Shown here piece by piece: positions 8,197 through 16,563 of a DNA stretch of 34,029 nt. A program made the position numbers and the translations under genes. The DNA comes from DATIKM01 sp035477595 (GTDB lineage: Bacteria > Armatimonadota > Chthonomonadetes > Chthonomonadales > CAJBBX01), in assembly GCA_035477595.1 (NCBI GenBank), contig DATIKM010000058.1:1-34029 (forward strand), read 5' to 3'. A model generated the notes under the pieces. It was not told where the DNA came from and did no database searches. It saw only the letters and a list, made by a program, of their open reading frames with translations. The number at the start of each line of letters is the position of its first letter. Within the stretch, counting starts at the first letter, position 1.

Positions 8197-9585
8197 ATGT
8201 CCGGTGCGTCGTCCATGACCCCCAGCCAATACATCGAGGTGGCGCAGCGTCACTTGGTCGCCGGCCGCGCGGGGGAGGCGGTCGCGACGCTCGTGGAAGC
8301 GACCGCGCGCTTCCCCGTGAACGCGGAGGCGCACGAGCTGCTGGGCCGGGCGTACGGACAGCTCGGGCACAACGATTTGGCGGTGCGCTCGCTCACCGCG
8401 GCGGTCAGCCTGCGTCCGGACATGCACCGGGCGCGCCTGCAGCTGGCCATCGCCTACCGCAACCTGAACCGGCACGCGGAGGCGGCTCGCGAGCTGGACG
8501 ACCTCCTGCGGCAGGACCCATCGAACCAGGAGGCGCTCCGCTTGCGGGATGTCTCAGGACCCGCACAGGTGCAGGTGCCCAACTACGTGCCCCAGGCGCA
8601 GCATGCTGCCTACCAGCAACGGGCGGCGTTCGCTCCGCTGCCGGGCTACGCGCAGCCACTGGCCAGCCCGGATCCCGGGCTTGGGCAGCCGGAGTCCGCG
8701 CAGGGCCAGCACGCTGCCCAGCAGCCTGGCGCCGGCGCTCAGCCCCCGCTCATCCCCGGCGCACCGCAGTCCACCCAGCAGATGCCTGCGGGAGGGATGG
8801 GGCCCGGCTCCGCGCCGCTCCTGCCGCCGCCGGACTATAGCGCCGCCCGCCCGCCCGACGACTGGCACTTCGGCGCGCGCGCGCGCTCACCGCGTCACGC
8901 CTCGATAGCCGCCGCCCCAGTGAGCGGGTACGATCCAAGCGATCTGGGCGCCGAGACCTTCATGCGCGTGCTCACAGGGCCCAGCGCGTTCTTCCGCGAC
9001 AACCGCGGCTGGGACGACCTGATTCCGCCCGTGAGGTTCGCCCTGGTGGTGAGCGCCATCTCCTACGCCCTGACCTTGGTTTTCGCCGTTATCGATCCCG
9101 CGAGCCAGGGGATGGCCGCCGAAACGGCGGGCGCGATAGTGGCGCAGGGCCTGCTCGGGATGGTGATCGGCTTGCCGGTCGTCATGCTGTACGCGCTCGC
9201 TGCAGCGGGTCTGCTGCACCTCTTCGTAAGGCTCCTGGGCGGCGACGGGCCATACTCCGGCTCGGCGCGCGCTATGCTGTACACGAACGTGCCGAGCAGC
9301 CTGGTGGTTGTCGTTGCCGGCATCATCCAGTTGGTCGTCCCGACGGGTCTCTTGTTGGTGGCGACCATCGGGGCGGGGGTGTCGGCCACCTGGAGCTTCA
9401 TCCTCGTGGTTATAGCGCTCCGGGAAATCCACGCGATGTCAGGCGCCCGGGCGTTCTTCGCAGCCTTCGTGCCGTTCGCCGTCGTGGCGCTCGTGTTCGC
9501 CGCCCTAATGGTGCCCGTGTTCATGGCCACGCCTGACATGCCCCGCTGCCTGGAGTCGTTCCTGCGGTTCCCTGGCGGCTTGTGA
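8197..9585 (+). CDS. TPR - proline-rich linker - Yip1-domain membrane protein
   Basis: Protein of 462 aa from ATG 8197, preceded by GGGAGG at good spacing. Three parts are visible. Residues about 8-115 form TPR-like helical repeats (AGEAVATLVEATARFPVN, NDLAVRSLTAAVSLRP, HAEAARELDDLLRQDP). Residues about 118-240 are rich in Pro, Gln and Ala, likely a disordered linker. From about 245 a Yip1-like domain begins (FMRVLTGPSAFFRDN), followed by about five hydrophobic segments to the C-terminus. The TPR part should face the cytoplasm and bind a partner protein, with the Yip1 part as membrane anchor. Bacterial Yip1 proteins lack a settled function, so none is assigned. It converges on the UroD-like gene with a 37-base gap. 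Confidence 0.85.
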   Translation: MSGASSMTPSQYIEVAQRHLVAGRAGEAVATLVEATARFPVNAEAHELLGRAYGQLGHNDLAVRSLTAAVSLRPDMHRARLQLAIAYRNLNRHAEAARELDDLLRQDPSNQEALRLRDVSGPAQVQVPNYVPQAQHAAYQQRAAFAPLPGYAQPLASPDPGLGQPESAQGQHAAQQPGAGAQPPLIPGAPQSTQQMPAGGMGPGSAPLLPPPDYSAARPPDDWHFGARARSPRHASIAAAPVSGYDPSDLGAETFMRVLTGPSAFFRDNRGWDDLIPPVRFALVVSAISYALTLVFAVIDPASQGMAAETAGAIVAQGLLGMVIGLPVVMLYALAAAGLLHLFVRLLGGDGPYSGSARAMLYTNVPSSLVVVVAGIIQLVVPTGLLLVATIGAGVSATWSFILVVIALREIHAMSGARAFFAAFVPFAVVALVFAALMVPVFMATPDMPRCLESFLRFPGGL

Positions 9586-9622
9586 AGCCCACGGGCTCCA
9601 GCGCCGGACGCAGCGGGGCGCG

Positions 9623-10720
9623 TCAGCGCGTGCCCAGTTCGCGGCTCAGGTCGAGGTAGCGCTTGATCCCCTCGGGCGTCACGTTCCAGGGGATGTGGTT
9701 GCCGATGCAGAGGAAGTAGCCCCCCGTCATCCGCGCCGTCTCAACCATGCTGGCCACCATCGCCCCTATCTCGTCGGGGTCGTTGCGCGTGAGGATGCGG
9801 TTGTCGCCTTCGCCGGCGAGCACGACGTTCTCGTGCCGGCGCGCGATTGCCTTGAAGTCCGTGTAGGGCTCCGTGACGATCCCCTTCGCCCCGCAGGCGA
9901 GAACGTCGTCGGCGTAGGCGTCCATGTTGCCGTCCGACATGAAGATGACGTCCTTGCCGGCCGCCCGAACGATGCTCCAGAACTCCTCATAGCGCGGGAA
10001 GACGTGCCGGCGCATCCATCTTGGCGAGCAGACGGGGCCGCGGGTCGTCACGATGTCGTCGTGGCAGACGACCCAGCGCACTGGCAGGCGCGCGAAGGTG
10101 CGGAAGACGCGGCGGTTGATCTCGGCGAACTCCTCGAGCACCCGCTCGAAGCGCGGGTCCGTGCACGCCTGCATGAACAGCTCCCACCCGAAGGTCAGCA
10201 GGGGCCACATGAAGAGCGTGTTGTAGAAGCCCACGGTGGCGGTCGAGCCCTCGGGCGCTCGGTCACCCGCGTCGGCGGGGTAGTGCGCCCGGTAGGCCTG
10301 GTAGAGCTTCTCCTCGCTGGAGTAGTCCCGCGACTCGACGACTGGCACGTGGGTGAAGTCGGCGTTCTGGAGGGGCGAGAAGGCGAGCACCGCCTCGATG
10401 TCGGGGAAGGTCTTGCCCCAGTCCCAGTGCCAGGAGGCCCCGTCCCCCCAGCGCACCGCGTGGCGCCCGTGGCTGTCCTCCGTGGAGGAGTGCGCTCCGA
10501 GGTCGAGGTCGGGCCGCGCTATCGGGCTGTCATCCGCCGGCACGGGCAGCTCCAGCTCGGGGTAGAGCTCCCGCAGGCGCAGCCGGCACGCGCGCGGCTG
10601 ATCGTAGTAGTCGATCCCGGTGAGGTAGGTCTCCGCGTCCGGGCACGACCAGTGCTCCCAGTGGGGGATGCGCTTCGGTCCGCGGCCGGCAAGCGCGAGG
10701 TAGCGGTCGCTGAACGCCAC
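9623..10720 (-). CDS. Uroporphyrinogen decarboxylase-fold (UroD/MtaA-like) protein
   Basis: Protein of 365 aa from GTG 10720, chosen because GGGAGGG lies eight bases upstream and the preceding in-frame residues are Arg/Pro-rich non-family sequence. The C-terminal half has the UroD-superfamily TIM-barrel pattern: a cytoplasmic barrel with DVIFMSDGNMD, ACGAKGIVTEPYTD, ENVVLAGEGDNRIL, a DPDEIGAMV helix and the closing GGYFLCIGNHIPWNVTPEGI. The N-terminal motifs of true HemE are not evident and no haem genes are nearby, so a corrinoid-type methyltransferase relative or another orphan function is more likely than haem synthesis. It is the last gene of the minus-strand series, 148 bases after dxs. 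The family is clear; the reaction is not. Confidence 0.8.
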   Translation of the reverse strand: MAFSDRYLALAGRGPKRIPHWEHWSCPDAETYLTGIDYYDQPRACRLRLRELYPELELPVPADDSPIARPDLDLGAHSSTEDSHGRHAVRWGDGASWHWDWGKTFPDIEAVLAFSPLQNADFTHVPVVESRDYSSEEKLYQAYRAHYPADAGDRAPEGSTATVGFYNTLFMWPLLTFGWELFMQACTDPRFERVLEEFAEINRRVFRTFARLPVRWVVCHDDIVTTRGPVCSPRWMRRHVFPRYEEFWSIVRAAGKDVIFMSDGNMDAYADDVLACGAKGIVTEPYTDFKAIARRHENVVLAGEGDNRILTRNDPDEIGAMVASMVETARMTGGYFLCIGNHIPWNVTPEGIKRYLDLSRELGTR

Positions 10721-10868
10721 GTGGCGGGCCCTCCCGCCGCGCGGGTGATGGTCTCTCGCCCTGGCGCGGCCGGTCGTGGGTTCGCGTCCGGCGACGCGAA
10801 CCCCTGTGCGGGGCAACGATCGACGGCCCTGATGCCTCACGCAGGAGCGCGCCCGGGCCGCGCGCGGG

Positions 10869-12866
10869 TCAGGTCCGGCGGCGCGCCGGGCGTCCGGTGG
10901 CGACGGCGCGAAGCGCGGGTTCCTCCGCGCCATCCGGAGGGCGGAGCGCGCGCCCCGCGAGGTCCCGGGCAGCGGTCACGATGTCGTCCGCGGTGAGGCC
11001 GACAACCTTGCGTAGGATGTGGGGCGCGCCGTGCTCCACGAAGTGGTCGGGGATTCCGAGGAGCCGGGTGCGCACGCCGTGGATCCCGCGCGCCGAGAGC
11101 AGCTCGAGCACGGATGCGCCGAACCCTCCCGCAATGGCGTTCTCCTCCACGAGCACGAGGCGTCGCGTGCGCTCGGCGACCCGCAGGATCGTGTCCTCAT
11201 CGAGCGGCCGCGCGAAGCGCGCGTTGACCACTGCGGCGCGGATGCCCTCCTCCAGCAGCGCCTGGGCAGCCACGAAGGCGGCCCGGACCATCGAGCCGAT
11301 GGCCACGATGGCGACGTCATCGCCCTCGACGAGGGTCTCTGCGCGCCCGAGGGCGATTGGCTGAGGCGGCGCGTTGCACTCCATGGGCGATGCGGCGCCG
11401 CGCGGGTAGCGCACGGCGATCGGTCCCGCCTCGGGGGAGGAGGCATGCTCGACGCAGAAGCGCAGCATGGCGCGCAGCTCCTCGCTGTCCCTGGGGGCCA
11501 TCACGGTCATGCTCGGTATGATGCGCAGGTAGCTGAGGTCGAACGCCCCGTGGTGCGTTCCGCCGTCCTCGCCCACGAGCCCGGCGCGGTCGATGGCGAA
11601 GATGACGGGCAGGTTCTGGAGCGCCACATCGTGCAGGACCATGTCGAAGGAGCGCTGCAGGAACGTGGAGTAGATGGCCGCGACCGGTATGAGTCCGTCG
11701 GCTGCCAGGCCAGCCGCGAAGCAGATGGCGTGCTCCTCCGCGATGCCAACGTCGAAGTACCGGTCGGGGAAGCGCTCGCTGAACCGGGTGAGGCCTGTGC
11801 CGTCGCACATCGCGGCCGTGATCGCGACGATGCGGGGGTCGCACTCGGCCAGCTCGACCAGCGTATCACCGAAGACGCTGGTGTACGTGGGCGCCGCGCT
11901 CTCCCTGATGGCCTCGCCCGTGTCCGGCTCGAACGGCACGACGGCATGGAACTTGCGCGCGTCGTCCTCGGCCCGGTCGTAGCCCTTGCCCTTCGTCGTG
12001 ATCAGGTGGACCAGCAGCGGCGCATCCACCTCGCGGACCTGGCGGAAGGTCTCGAGCAGGAGCGGGAGGTCGTGCCCGTCCAGCGGGCCGATGTACTCGA
12101 ACCCCATCTCCTCGAAGAACAGACCGGTCCTCTCCGGCGCCACGAGGTGGGTGAGGCTGTGCTTGAGCATGCCGCCCGCCGCGCGGGCGGCCACGTCGCC
12201 GCCGGGAAGTCGGCGCAGCGCGTCCCGCCCACGGCGCTCCACCTCGCGGAAGAAGGGCGAGGTGCGCACTTTGGCCAGGTACTTCGCCAAGGCGCCCACG
12301 TTCCGCGAGATCGACATCTCGTTGTCGTTGAGCACCACGGTGAAGCGCCGGCCGCTGTGCCCGGCGTTGTTGAGCCCCTCGAGCGCCAGGCCCCCCGTCA
12401 GGCCCGCGTCGCCGATCACCGCCACGACGGACCAGTCGCCGCCCGCGAGGTCGCGCGCCACGGCGAACCCGTAGGCCGCGGAGATCGAAGTGCTGGCGTG
12501 GCCTGCGCCATAGAGGTCGTAGGGGCTCTCCTCCCGCCGCAGGAAGCCGCTGATGCCGCCGTACTGCCGGAGCGTGGGAAACTGCTCGAGGCGCCCGGTG
12601 AGCATCTTGTGGGCATAGCACTGGTGCCCCACGTCGTAGATGATCTTGTCGCGCGGCACGTCGTACACCGCGTGCATCGCGAGGATCAGGTCGACCGCGC
12701 CCAGGTTGGACGCGAAGTGCCCGCCGGTCCGAGACAGGTGTTCGATGATGGCCTGGCGCAGCTCGGACGCGACGGTGCGCATCTGATCCGTGGAGAGCTG
12801 CTTAAGGTCGGCGGGGCCAGATATGCGGGACAGCAACTCACCCACGCAGGGCACCTCCAGAGTCAC
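10869..12866 (-). CDS. dxs: 1-deoxy-D-xylulose-5-phosphate synthase
   Basis: Protein of 665 aa from GTG 12866 with AGGAG six bases upstream; usual length is 620-640, the excess being an Ala/Arg/Pro-rich C-terminal tail. It condenses pyruvate and glyceraldehyde-3-phosphate using thiamine diphosphate, the first step of the MEP isoprenoid pathway, in the cytoplasm. Visible blocks: KQLSTDQMRTVASELR, IIYDVGHQCYAHKMLTGR (73-91), GAGHASTSISAAYG (120-133), the cofactor region at 152-169, LNDNEMSISRNVGAL, GPLDGHDL, then the pyrimidine-binding domain FDVGIAEEHA and the transketolase C-terminal domain. The ThDP motif reads G152-D-A-G rather than the usual G-D-G. It follows a histidine kinase gene by 71 bases on the same strand, as part of the lipid/isoprenoid unit. 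Confidence 0.97.
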   Translation of the reverse strand: MTLEVPCVGELLSRISGPADLKQLSTDQMRTVASELRQAIIEHLSRTGGHFASNLGAVDLILAMHAVYDVPRDKIIYDVGHQCYAHKMLTGRLEQFPTLRQYGGISGFLRREESPYDLYGAGHASTSISAAYGFAVARDLAGGDWSVVAVIGDAGLTGGLALEGLNNAGHSGRRFTVVLNDNEMSISRNVGALAKYLAKVRTSPFFREVERRGRDALRRLPGGDVAARAAGGMLKHSLTHLVAPERTGLFFEEMGFEYIGPLDGHDLPLLLETFRQVREVDAPLLVHLITTKGKGYDRAEDDARKFHAVVPFEPDTGEAIRESAAPTYTSVFGDTLVELAECDPRIVAITAAMCDGTGLTRFSERFPDRYFDVGIAEEHAICFAAGLAADGLIPVAAIYSTFLQRSFDMVLHDVALQNLPVIFAIDRAGLVGEDGGTHHGAFDLSYLRIIPSMTVMAPRDSEELRAMLRFCVEHASSPEAGPIAVRYPRGAASPMECNAPPQPIALGRAETLVEGDDVAIVAIGSMVRAAFVAAQALLEEGIRAAVVNARFARPLDEDTILRVAERTRRLVLVEENAIAGGFGASVLELLSARGIHGVRTRLLGIPDHFVEHGAPHILRKVVGLTADDIVTAARDLAGRALRPPDGAEEPALRAVATGRPARRRT

Positions 12867-12937
12867 GCCGCGCTCCTGCGGTGCATCTGGGATTACACGC
12901 CGCGCGCCGAGCAGTGTACCTTCGCCCCAAGACGTTG

Positions 12938-14080
12938 TCAAACGTATGACGGGCGGCGCGGCGCGAGCGGCGCTTCGAACACCACCGTCGTGCCGGCGCC
13001 GGGCGCGGACCGCACCGTGAGAGACCCGCCGACCGCGTCCGCCCGCGACCGCATGTTGGCGATGCCCATGTGGCCTTCGGGACGCGGCAGTGTCGTGTCG
13101 AAGCCGCGCCCGTCGTCCCCGATGGAGCAGCGCATGCTGCGTTCGCCGTAGGCCAGGTCGACGCGCAGTGAGCTTGCGCCAGCGTGCTTGAGGGCATTGG
13201 TGATGCTCTCCTGCACGATGCGGAAGAGCGCGTGCTCGACCTCCGCGTCCAGCGCGCGCTCGCGGCCGCGCACGACCACGCTGGCGTTCAGGCCGCTGCG
13301 CCCGCCGACATGGTGGAGATGCTGCCGGAGCGCCGCGAGGAACCCCTCCTCGGCCCGCGGGGCGCGCAGCCGCTGCACCACGAAGCGCAGCTCGTCCGCT
13401 GCGGCGCGGGTCAGCTCGCGCGCATCGCCCGCGACGCGCGCCGATTCCCTCAGATCGTGCGAGGCAAGCCGGCTGGCCAGCTCGAGCTGGGCAGCTACGC
13501 CGACGAGATGCGCCTGCACGCCGTCGTGCATCTCCATCGCCAGCCTGGAGCGGTCCGCCTCCACCCGAAGGCGCACCCGCAGGTCGGCCGCGAACCGCGC
13601 CATGAAGGTGATCAGCGAGGCCATCACGGCAAAGAAGAAGAGCCGGAACGCCGTGCCGAGCGGATGGGTAACCGGTTCGCCGAGCGTGGCGAGGACCGCC
13701 CCCACGATGGCGAGGGCCGCCACGGTCCCCGCCCACGCGAAGCTGAGCGTCCCCGCCGCCTCCGCGATGGGCAGGAAGTACGCGTAGTAGAGCACGGTGT
13801 CGGTGCTCTGGCGCTGATGTAGCGCCACGCTGATGAGGCCGAGGTCGATGAGCGGGAACGCCCACGCGTACCGCAGCAACGGCGACCCGCGCAGAACGAG
13901 GACGGTGCGCACCAGCAGGTACGTGGCGCCCACGATCGAGAGGACCGTCTGGGCCGCGATCTCACCCGCCGGGTAGCCGGCGTGCATCGCGGGGCTCCAC
14001 AGGAACAGGATGACGAACGGTGTGCACACCCACACGTGGATGAGAAAGACCAGTTGCCGCGCGCGCTGCCCAGCCTCCAT
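12938..14080 (-). CDS. Membrane sensor histidine kinase, NarL/DesK-like class
   Basis: Protein of 380 aa; ATG 14080 has GGAGGGGA upstream. About six hydrophobic segments fill residues 10-165, with no large extracellular domain. A short coiled helix leads to the phospho-acceptor block MEMHDGVQAH (H185), typical of HisKA_3 kinases. The HATPase domain follows: N-box with VQESITNALKHAG, G1 DDGRGF, and G2 GHMGIANMRSRADAVGG. The architecture resembles DesK-type kinases that sense membrane state. No response regulator is encoded beside it, so its partner is elsewhere. Its place between cdsA and dxs suggests a sensor linked to membrane-lipid status (inference). Confidence 0.9.
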   Translation of the reverse strand: MEAGQRARQLVFLIHVWVCTPFVILFLWSPAMHAGYPAGEIAAQTVLSIVGATYLLVRTVLVLRGSPLLRYAWAFPLIDLGLISVALHQRQSTDTVLYYAYFLPIAEAAGTLSFAWAGTVAALAIVGAVLATLGEPVTHPLGTAFRLFFFAVMASLITFMARFAADLRVRLRVEADRSRLAMEMHDGVQAHLVGVAAQLELASRLASHDLRESARVAGDARELTRAAADELRFVVQRLRAPRAEEGFLAALRQHLHHVGGRSGLNASVVVRGRERALDAEVEHALFRIVQESITNALKHAGASSLRVDLAYGERSMRCSIGDDGRGFDTTLPRPEGHMGIANMRSRADAVGGSLTVRSAPGAGTTVVFEAPLAPRRPSYV

Positions 14081-14098
14081 CAGCGGTCCCCTCCGCCC

Positions 14099-14977
14099 TC
14101 AGCCGCCGGGCGTGAGGCCGAAGCCCAGCCACTCGAGGACCATCAGTGCGGTTGCTGTGAAGAGCAGGCTGTCAAAACGGTCGAGCACGCCGCCGTGACC
14201 CGGTATGAGCGAGCCGAAGTCCTTCACGCCCGCCTCGCGCTTGATCGCGGACTTCCAGAGGTCGCCCATCTGTCCGAGGATGCCCGCGACAACACCGATG
14301 ACGAGTCCGCTGAGCGCGCTTCCGAGGAGCAGCGCTCCGCCGATGACGCCCACCGCCAGCGCCCCCGCCAGTCCGCCCACGCTCCCCTCGATCGTCTTGT
14401 TGGGCGAGAGCCACGGAGCCAGCTTGCGCCGACCGAAGGATCGCCCGCTGAAGAGCGCCATGCTGTCGGCCGCCCAGGAGCTCAGGGTCGCCAACATGAC
14501 AAGGAATGAGCCCTGGTCGGCTCCAGGAACAAGACCGGTGTGCATGGGCTCCGTGTTGTCGCGCAGGAGGCTCACGAAGACGAAGAGACCGACGTGGGTC
14601 GCGCAGAGGAGCCCGTTTCCCACGCGCTCGGCGGCCCGCAGCTCGCCCGTGCGCTCCGCGCGTGCCACCTCCGCCACGAGGGCCGCCAGCAGCCAGCCCA
14701 CGAGCCCCGCGGCGATCCAGGGCGCCGACTCGACCGACACTGCCAGCGGCAGCGCCGGCCCGATCGACGCGGCGACAGGCAGCGCTGGTCCGGCCAGGCC
14801 CAGCGCCGCCACACTCAGGCTTACCGCGCGACCTGAACGGCGCAGCGCGCCCGCGATCTCCCACAGCCCCACCAAGGCGCACGCAAGGACCAACAGATGC
14901 CACGCCAGCGGCGGGCCCAAGAAGAGCGCCAGCATCAGGGGGATGCCAAATACAGCGGTCAGCACCCGTGCGAGCAA
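14099..14977 (-). CDS. cdsA: Phosphatidate cytidylyltransferase (CDP-diglyceride synthase)
   Basis: Protein of 292 aa. I start it at TTG 14977 because GGGAGGG lies five bases upstream; GTG 14965 is an alternative, and the longer frame upstream is Arg-rich without family features. CdsA joins phosphatidic acid and CTP to make CDP-diacylglycerol in the inner membrane, the branch point for phospholipids. The protein is almost wholly hydrophobic with several membrane helices. The family signature is near the C-terminus (KREAGVKDFGSLIPGHGG then LDRFD), with a preceding WLSPNKTIEGSVGG motif. It overlaps the end of the small upstream ORF by 19 bases, so its ribosome-binding site lies inside that ORF. 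The histidine kinase starts 18 bases after its stop. Confidence 0.94.
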   Translation of the reverse strand: MLARVLTAVFGIPLMLALFLGPPLAWHLLVLACALVGLWEIAGALRRSGRAVSLSVAALGLAGPALPVAASIGPALPLAVSVESAPWIAAGLVGWLLAALVAEVARAERTGELRAAERVGNGLLCATHVGLFVFVSLLRDNTEPMHTGLVPGADQGSFLVMLATLSSWAADSMALFSGRSFGRRKLAPWLSPNKTIEGSVGGLAGALAVGVIGGALLLGSALSGLVIGVVAGILGQMGDLWKSAIKREAGVKDFGSLIPGHGGVLDRFDSLLFTATALMVLEWLGFGLTPGG

Positions 14978-15270
14978 GGCTGCCCTCCCGGCGAGCCTGT
15001 CTTGCTCGCCGCCCGGCGGTGCAGGTACTGCCAGGCGTCGGATGCGTCGATGCCACCGGCGAACGCGGCGTCGCCGTCGTGTAGGAGGCGGCCGGTCACC
15101 CCGGCGCGCCGGCCTGCCAGCCCGTTCACCGCTCTGGCCTTGATCGCCCACTCCCTGACCGGTTGCCCGCTCCATGCGTGGAGCGCGTGCAGCTCGGTTC
15201 CGGCGAACGCGGCAATGGTCGGGTGCGCCTGCCCTCCGGCGAGAGCCACGGCGTCGATGCGCGCCCTCAC
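14959..15270 (-). CDS. Short ORF resembling the N-terminus of a nucleotidyltransferase (probable remnant)
   Basis: A 103-aa frame starting with GTG 15270, whose start overlaps the MFS stop as GTGA, and ending 19 bases inside cdsA. The N-terminal half parallels the intact nucleotidyltransferase gene of the same operon: a beta strand with DAVALAGG, then GTELHALHAWSGQPVREW against SCVKALLAPGGEPMIER in the intact protein. The usual lysine is replaced by histidine (H28) and the whole acceptor/metal-binding half is absent. It therefore looks like a decayed or truncated paralogue, though its coupling to both neighbours means it may still be translated. Alternative: a spurious frame kept open by GC-rich codon bias. 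Confidence 0.5.
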   Translation of the reverse strand: MRARIDAVALAGGQAHPTIAAFAGTELHALHAWSGQPVREWAIKARAVNGLAGRRAGVTGRLLHDGDAAFAGGIDASDAWQYLHRRAASKTGSPGGQPCSHGC

Positions 15271-16547
15271 CGCGCCCCCCGCACGTTGCGGATGAGGATC
15301 GCGCCCAGGGCGAGCTGGACCGCGGAGAGAGCAAAGAGCGCCGCGTAGCCCTGCTCGGCGTAGCCGCCATCCGGAAGTCGGTGCGCGCTCAGCAGCCAGC
15401 CGCCTATGGGAGCTGCGATGGCCTGCGGCAGAACCATGGAGACGTTCCAGACCGCCATGTCCTTTGCGGCCTCGTGCTGGTTCGGGAGCACGTCGCAGGC
15501 CAGCGCCCAGTCAACGCTGTAGTATGCGCCGTAGCCCAGCCCGTACACAACGGCGATGACGAACGCGACCTCCAGGCTGTCGACGAAGATGAAGCCGAGC
15601 GAGGCGGCGGCGATGGTCCCATTCGCCACGTAGATCACCGGTTTGCGGCCGATCCGGTCCGACAGCCGTCCGCCTATGATGCCGGTCACGGAGGAGCCCA
15701 CTAGGATTATCGCGAGCAGGATTCCTGCCGTTCTCTCGGGGTTCTCCACGCCGAGGTGATCGGCCAGGTAGTACTGCATGAAGGGCTGCACGGTGAACAT
15801 GCCCATGACGACCAGGAACCGCGTGATCCAGACCCAGGCGAAGTCAGGGTGATCGCGCAGGTCGGTCCACATGCCTCGCAGGTACCGGAGGACCCGAAGC
15901 GGCGCCAGGTCCTTCCCGAATGGCCGCTCGCGCACGCCCCACACGGTGATCAGAGCCGAGGCGGTCAAGATCGCCGCGATGCTGATGTACGCGACGGCGG
16001 CCATCCCCGCGCCGAGTAGCAGGCCCGACGCGAGCGCGCCGAGGATCGTGCCGCCCTGCGTCATCACCGCCATCCAGCCGCTTGCGATGCCGCGCTGGTC
16101 CTCGCGCACCACGTCCGGGATCACGCCGCTGTAGGGTCCCGTTGCCACGTTGTTGCCGAGGTTCGCCAGCAGATAGCCGCACAGGTAGCCGATCAGGCTG
16201 TGGGCGGAGGCAGCCCAGAACAGCACCGCGAGACCTGCGAGGTTCAGGGCGACCCCGGCCATGATGTAGGGGCGCCGCCTACCCCATCGCGACCGGCAGC
16301 GGTCCGAGAGTGCGCCCGCGATGAGCGGCACGAGGAGGGCGGTGAAGGACCCGAGCCCGACTATCCGCCCGACCCACAGCGCGTGGTCGTCCGTCATCGC
16401 CCTTACCTGGCTCGGGACGACGATGACCAGGAGCGCGCCCCAGTGGTAGTTCACGCCGAACCAGAACGAGCTGGCGCTGAATAGCCCGAGGATGCCAAGG
16501 CGTGGCCGTGCGTCGTTGGCTGCCCCCTCGGCGGGCGGCCCGGTCAC
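15267..16547 (-). CDS. MFS permease, first of two tandem paralogues
   Basis: Protein of 426 aa from GTG 16547 with AGGAGG six bases upstream. It has the major facilitator superfamily layout of about 12 hydrophobic segments in two halves. The loop-2 motif reads GALSDRCRSRWGRRRPY, and the repeat in the second half is GGRLSDRIGRKP. The basic loop and the motif PYSGVIPDVVREDQRG resemble sugar/cation-symporter-like MFS members, but the substrate cannot be read from sequence. It is very similar along its whole length to the gene just upstream, which ends 16 bases before this start. Its own stop overlaps the start of the short nucleotidyltransferase-like frame. Confidence 0.9.
   Translation of the reverse strand: MTGPPAEGAANDARPRLGILGLFSASSFWFGVNYHWGALLVIVVPSQVRAMTDDHALWVGRIVGLGSFTALLVPLIAGALSDRCRSRWGRRRPYIMAGVALNLAGLAVLFWAASAHSLIGYLCGYLLANLGNNVATGPYSGVIPDVVREDQRGIASGWMAVMTQGGTILGALASGLLLGAGMAAVAYISIAAILTASALITVWGVRERPFGKDLAPLRVLRYLRGMWTDLRDHPDFAWVWITRFLVVMGMFTVQPFMQYYLADHLGVENPERTAGILLAIILVGSSVTGIIGGRLSDRIGRKPVIYVANGTIAAASLGFIFVDSLEVAFVIAVVYGLGYGAYYSVDWALACDVLPNQHEAAKDMAVWNVSMVLPQAIAAPIGGWLLSAHRLPDGGYAEQGYAALFALSAVQLALGAILIRNVRGAR
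15790..15845. repeat. 56-base block identical to 17090-17145
   Basis: Read from the sequence, these 56 bases are the same as 17090-17145 in the tandem MFS paralogue, 1300 bases away in direct orientation. A further nearly identical stretch precedes each copy. Such identity suggests a recent duplication or gene conversion between the two permease genes. Confidence 0.85.
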
Positions 16548-16563
16548 GCGATGCCTCCTGCGC

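Noticed and set aside
9586..9622. Small AGCCC/GGGCT palindrome as a terminator between convergent genes
   Set aside because: Stem of five with a two-base loop is too small to be convincing.
9623..10720. True HemE of haem synthesis
   Set aside because: No haem genes nearby and N-terminal HemE motifs not seen; kept only as UroD-fold protein.
11019..13151. Plus-strand open frame of 710 codons
   Set aside because: It lies antisense to dxs and the histidine kinase; no recognisable domain.
12867..13865. Upstream extension of the dxs frame
   Set aside because: It is a shadow of the histidine kinase gene; family sequence starts at GTG 12866.
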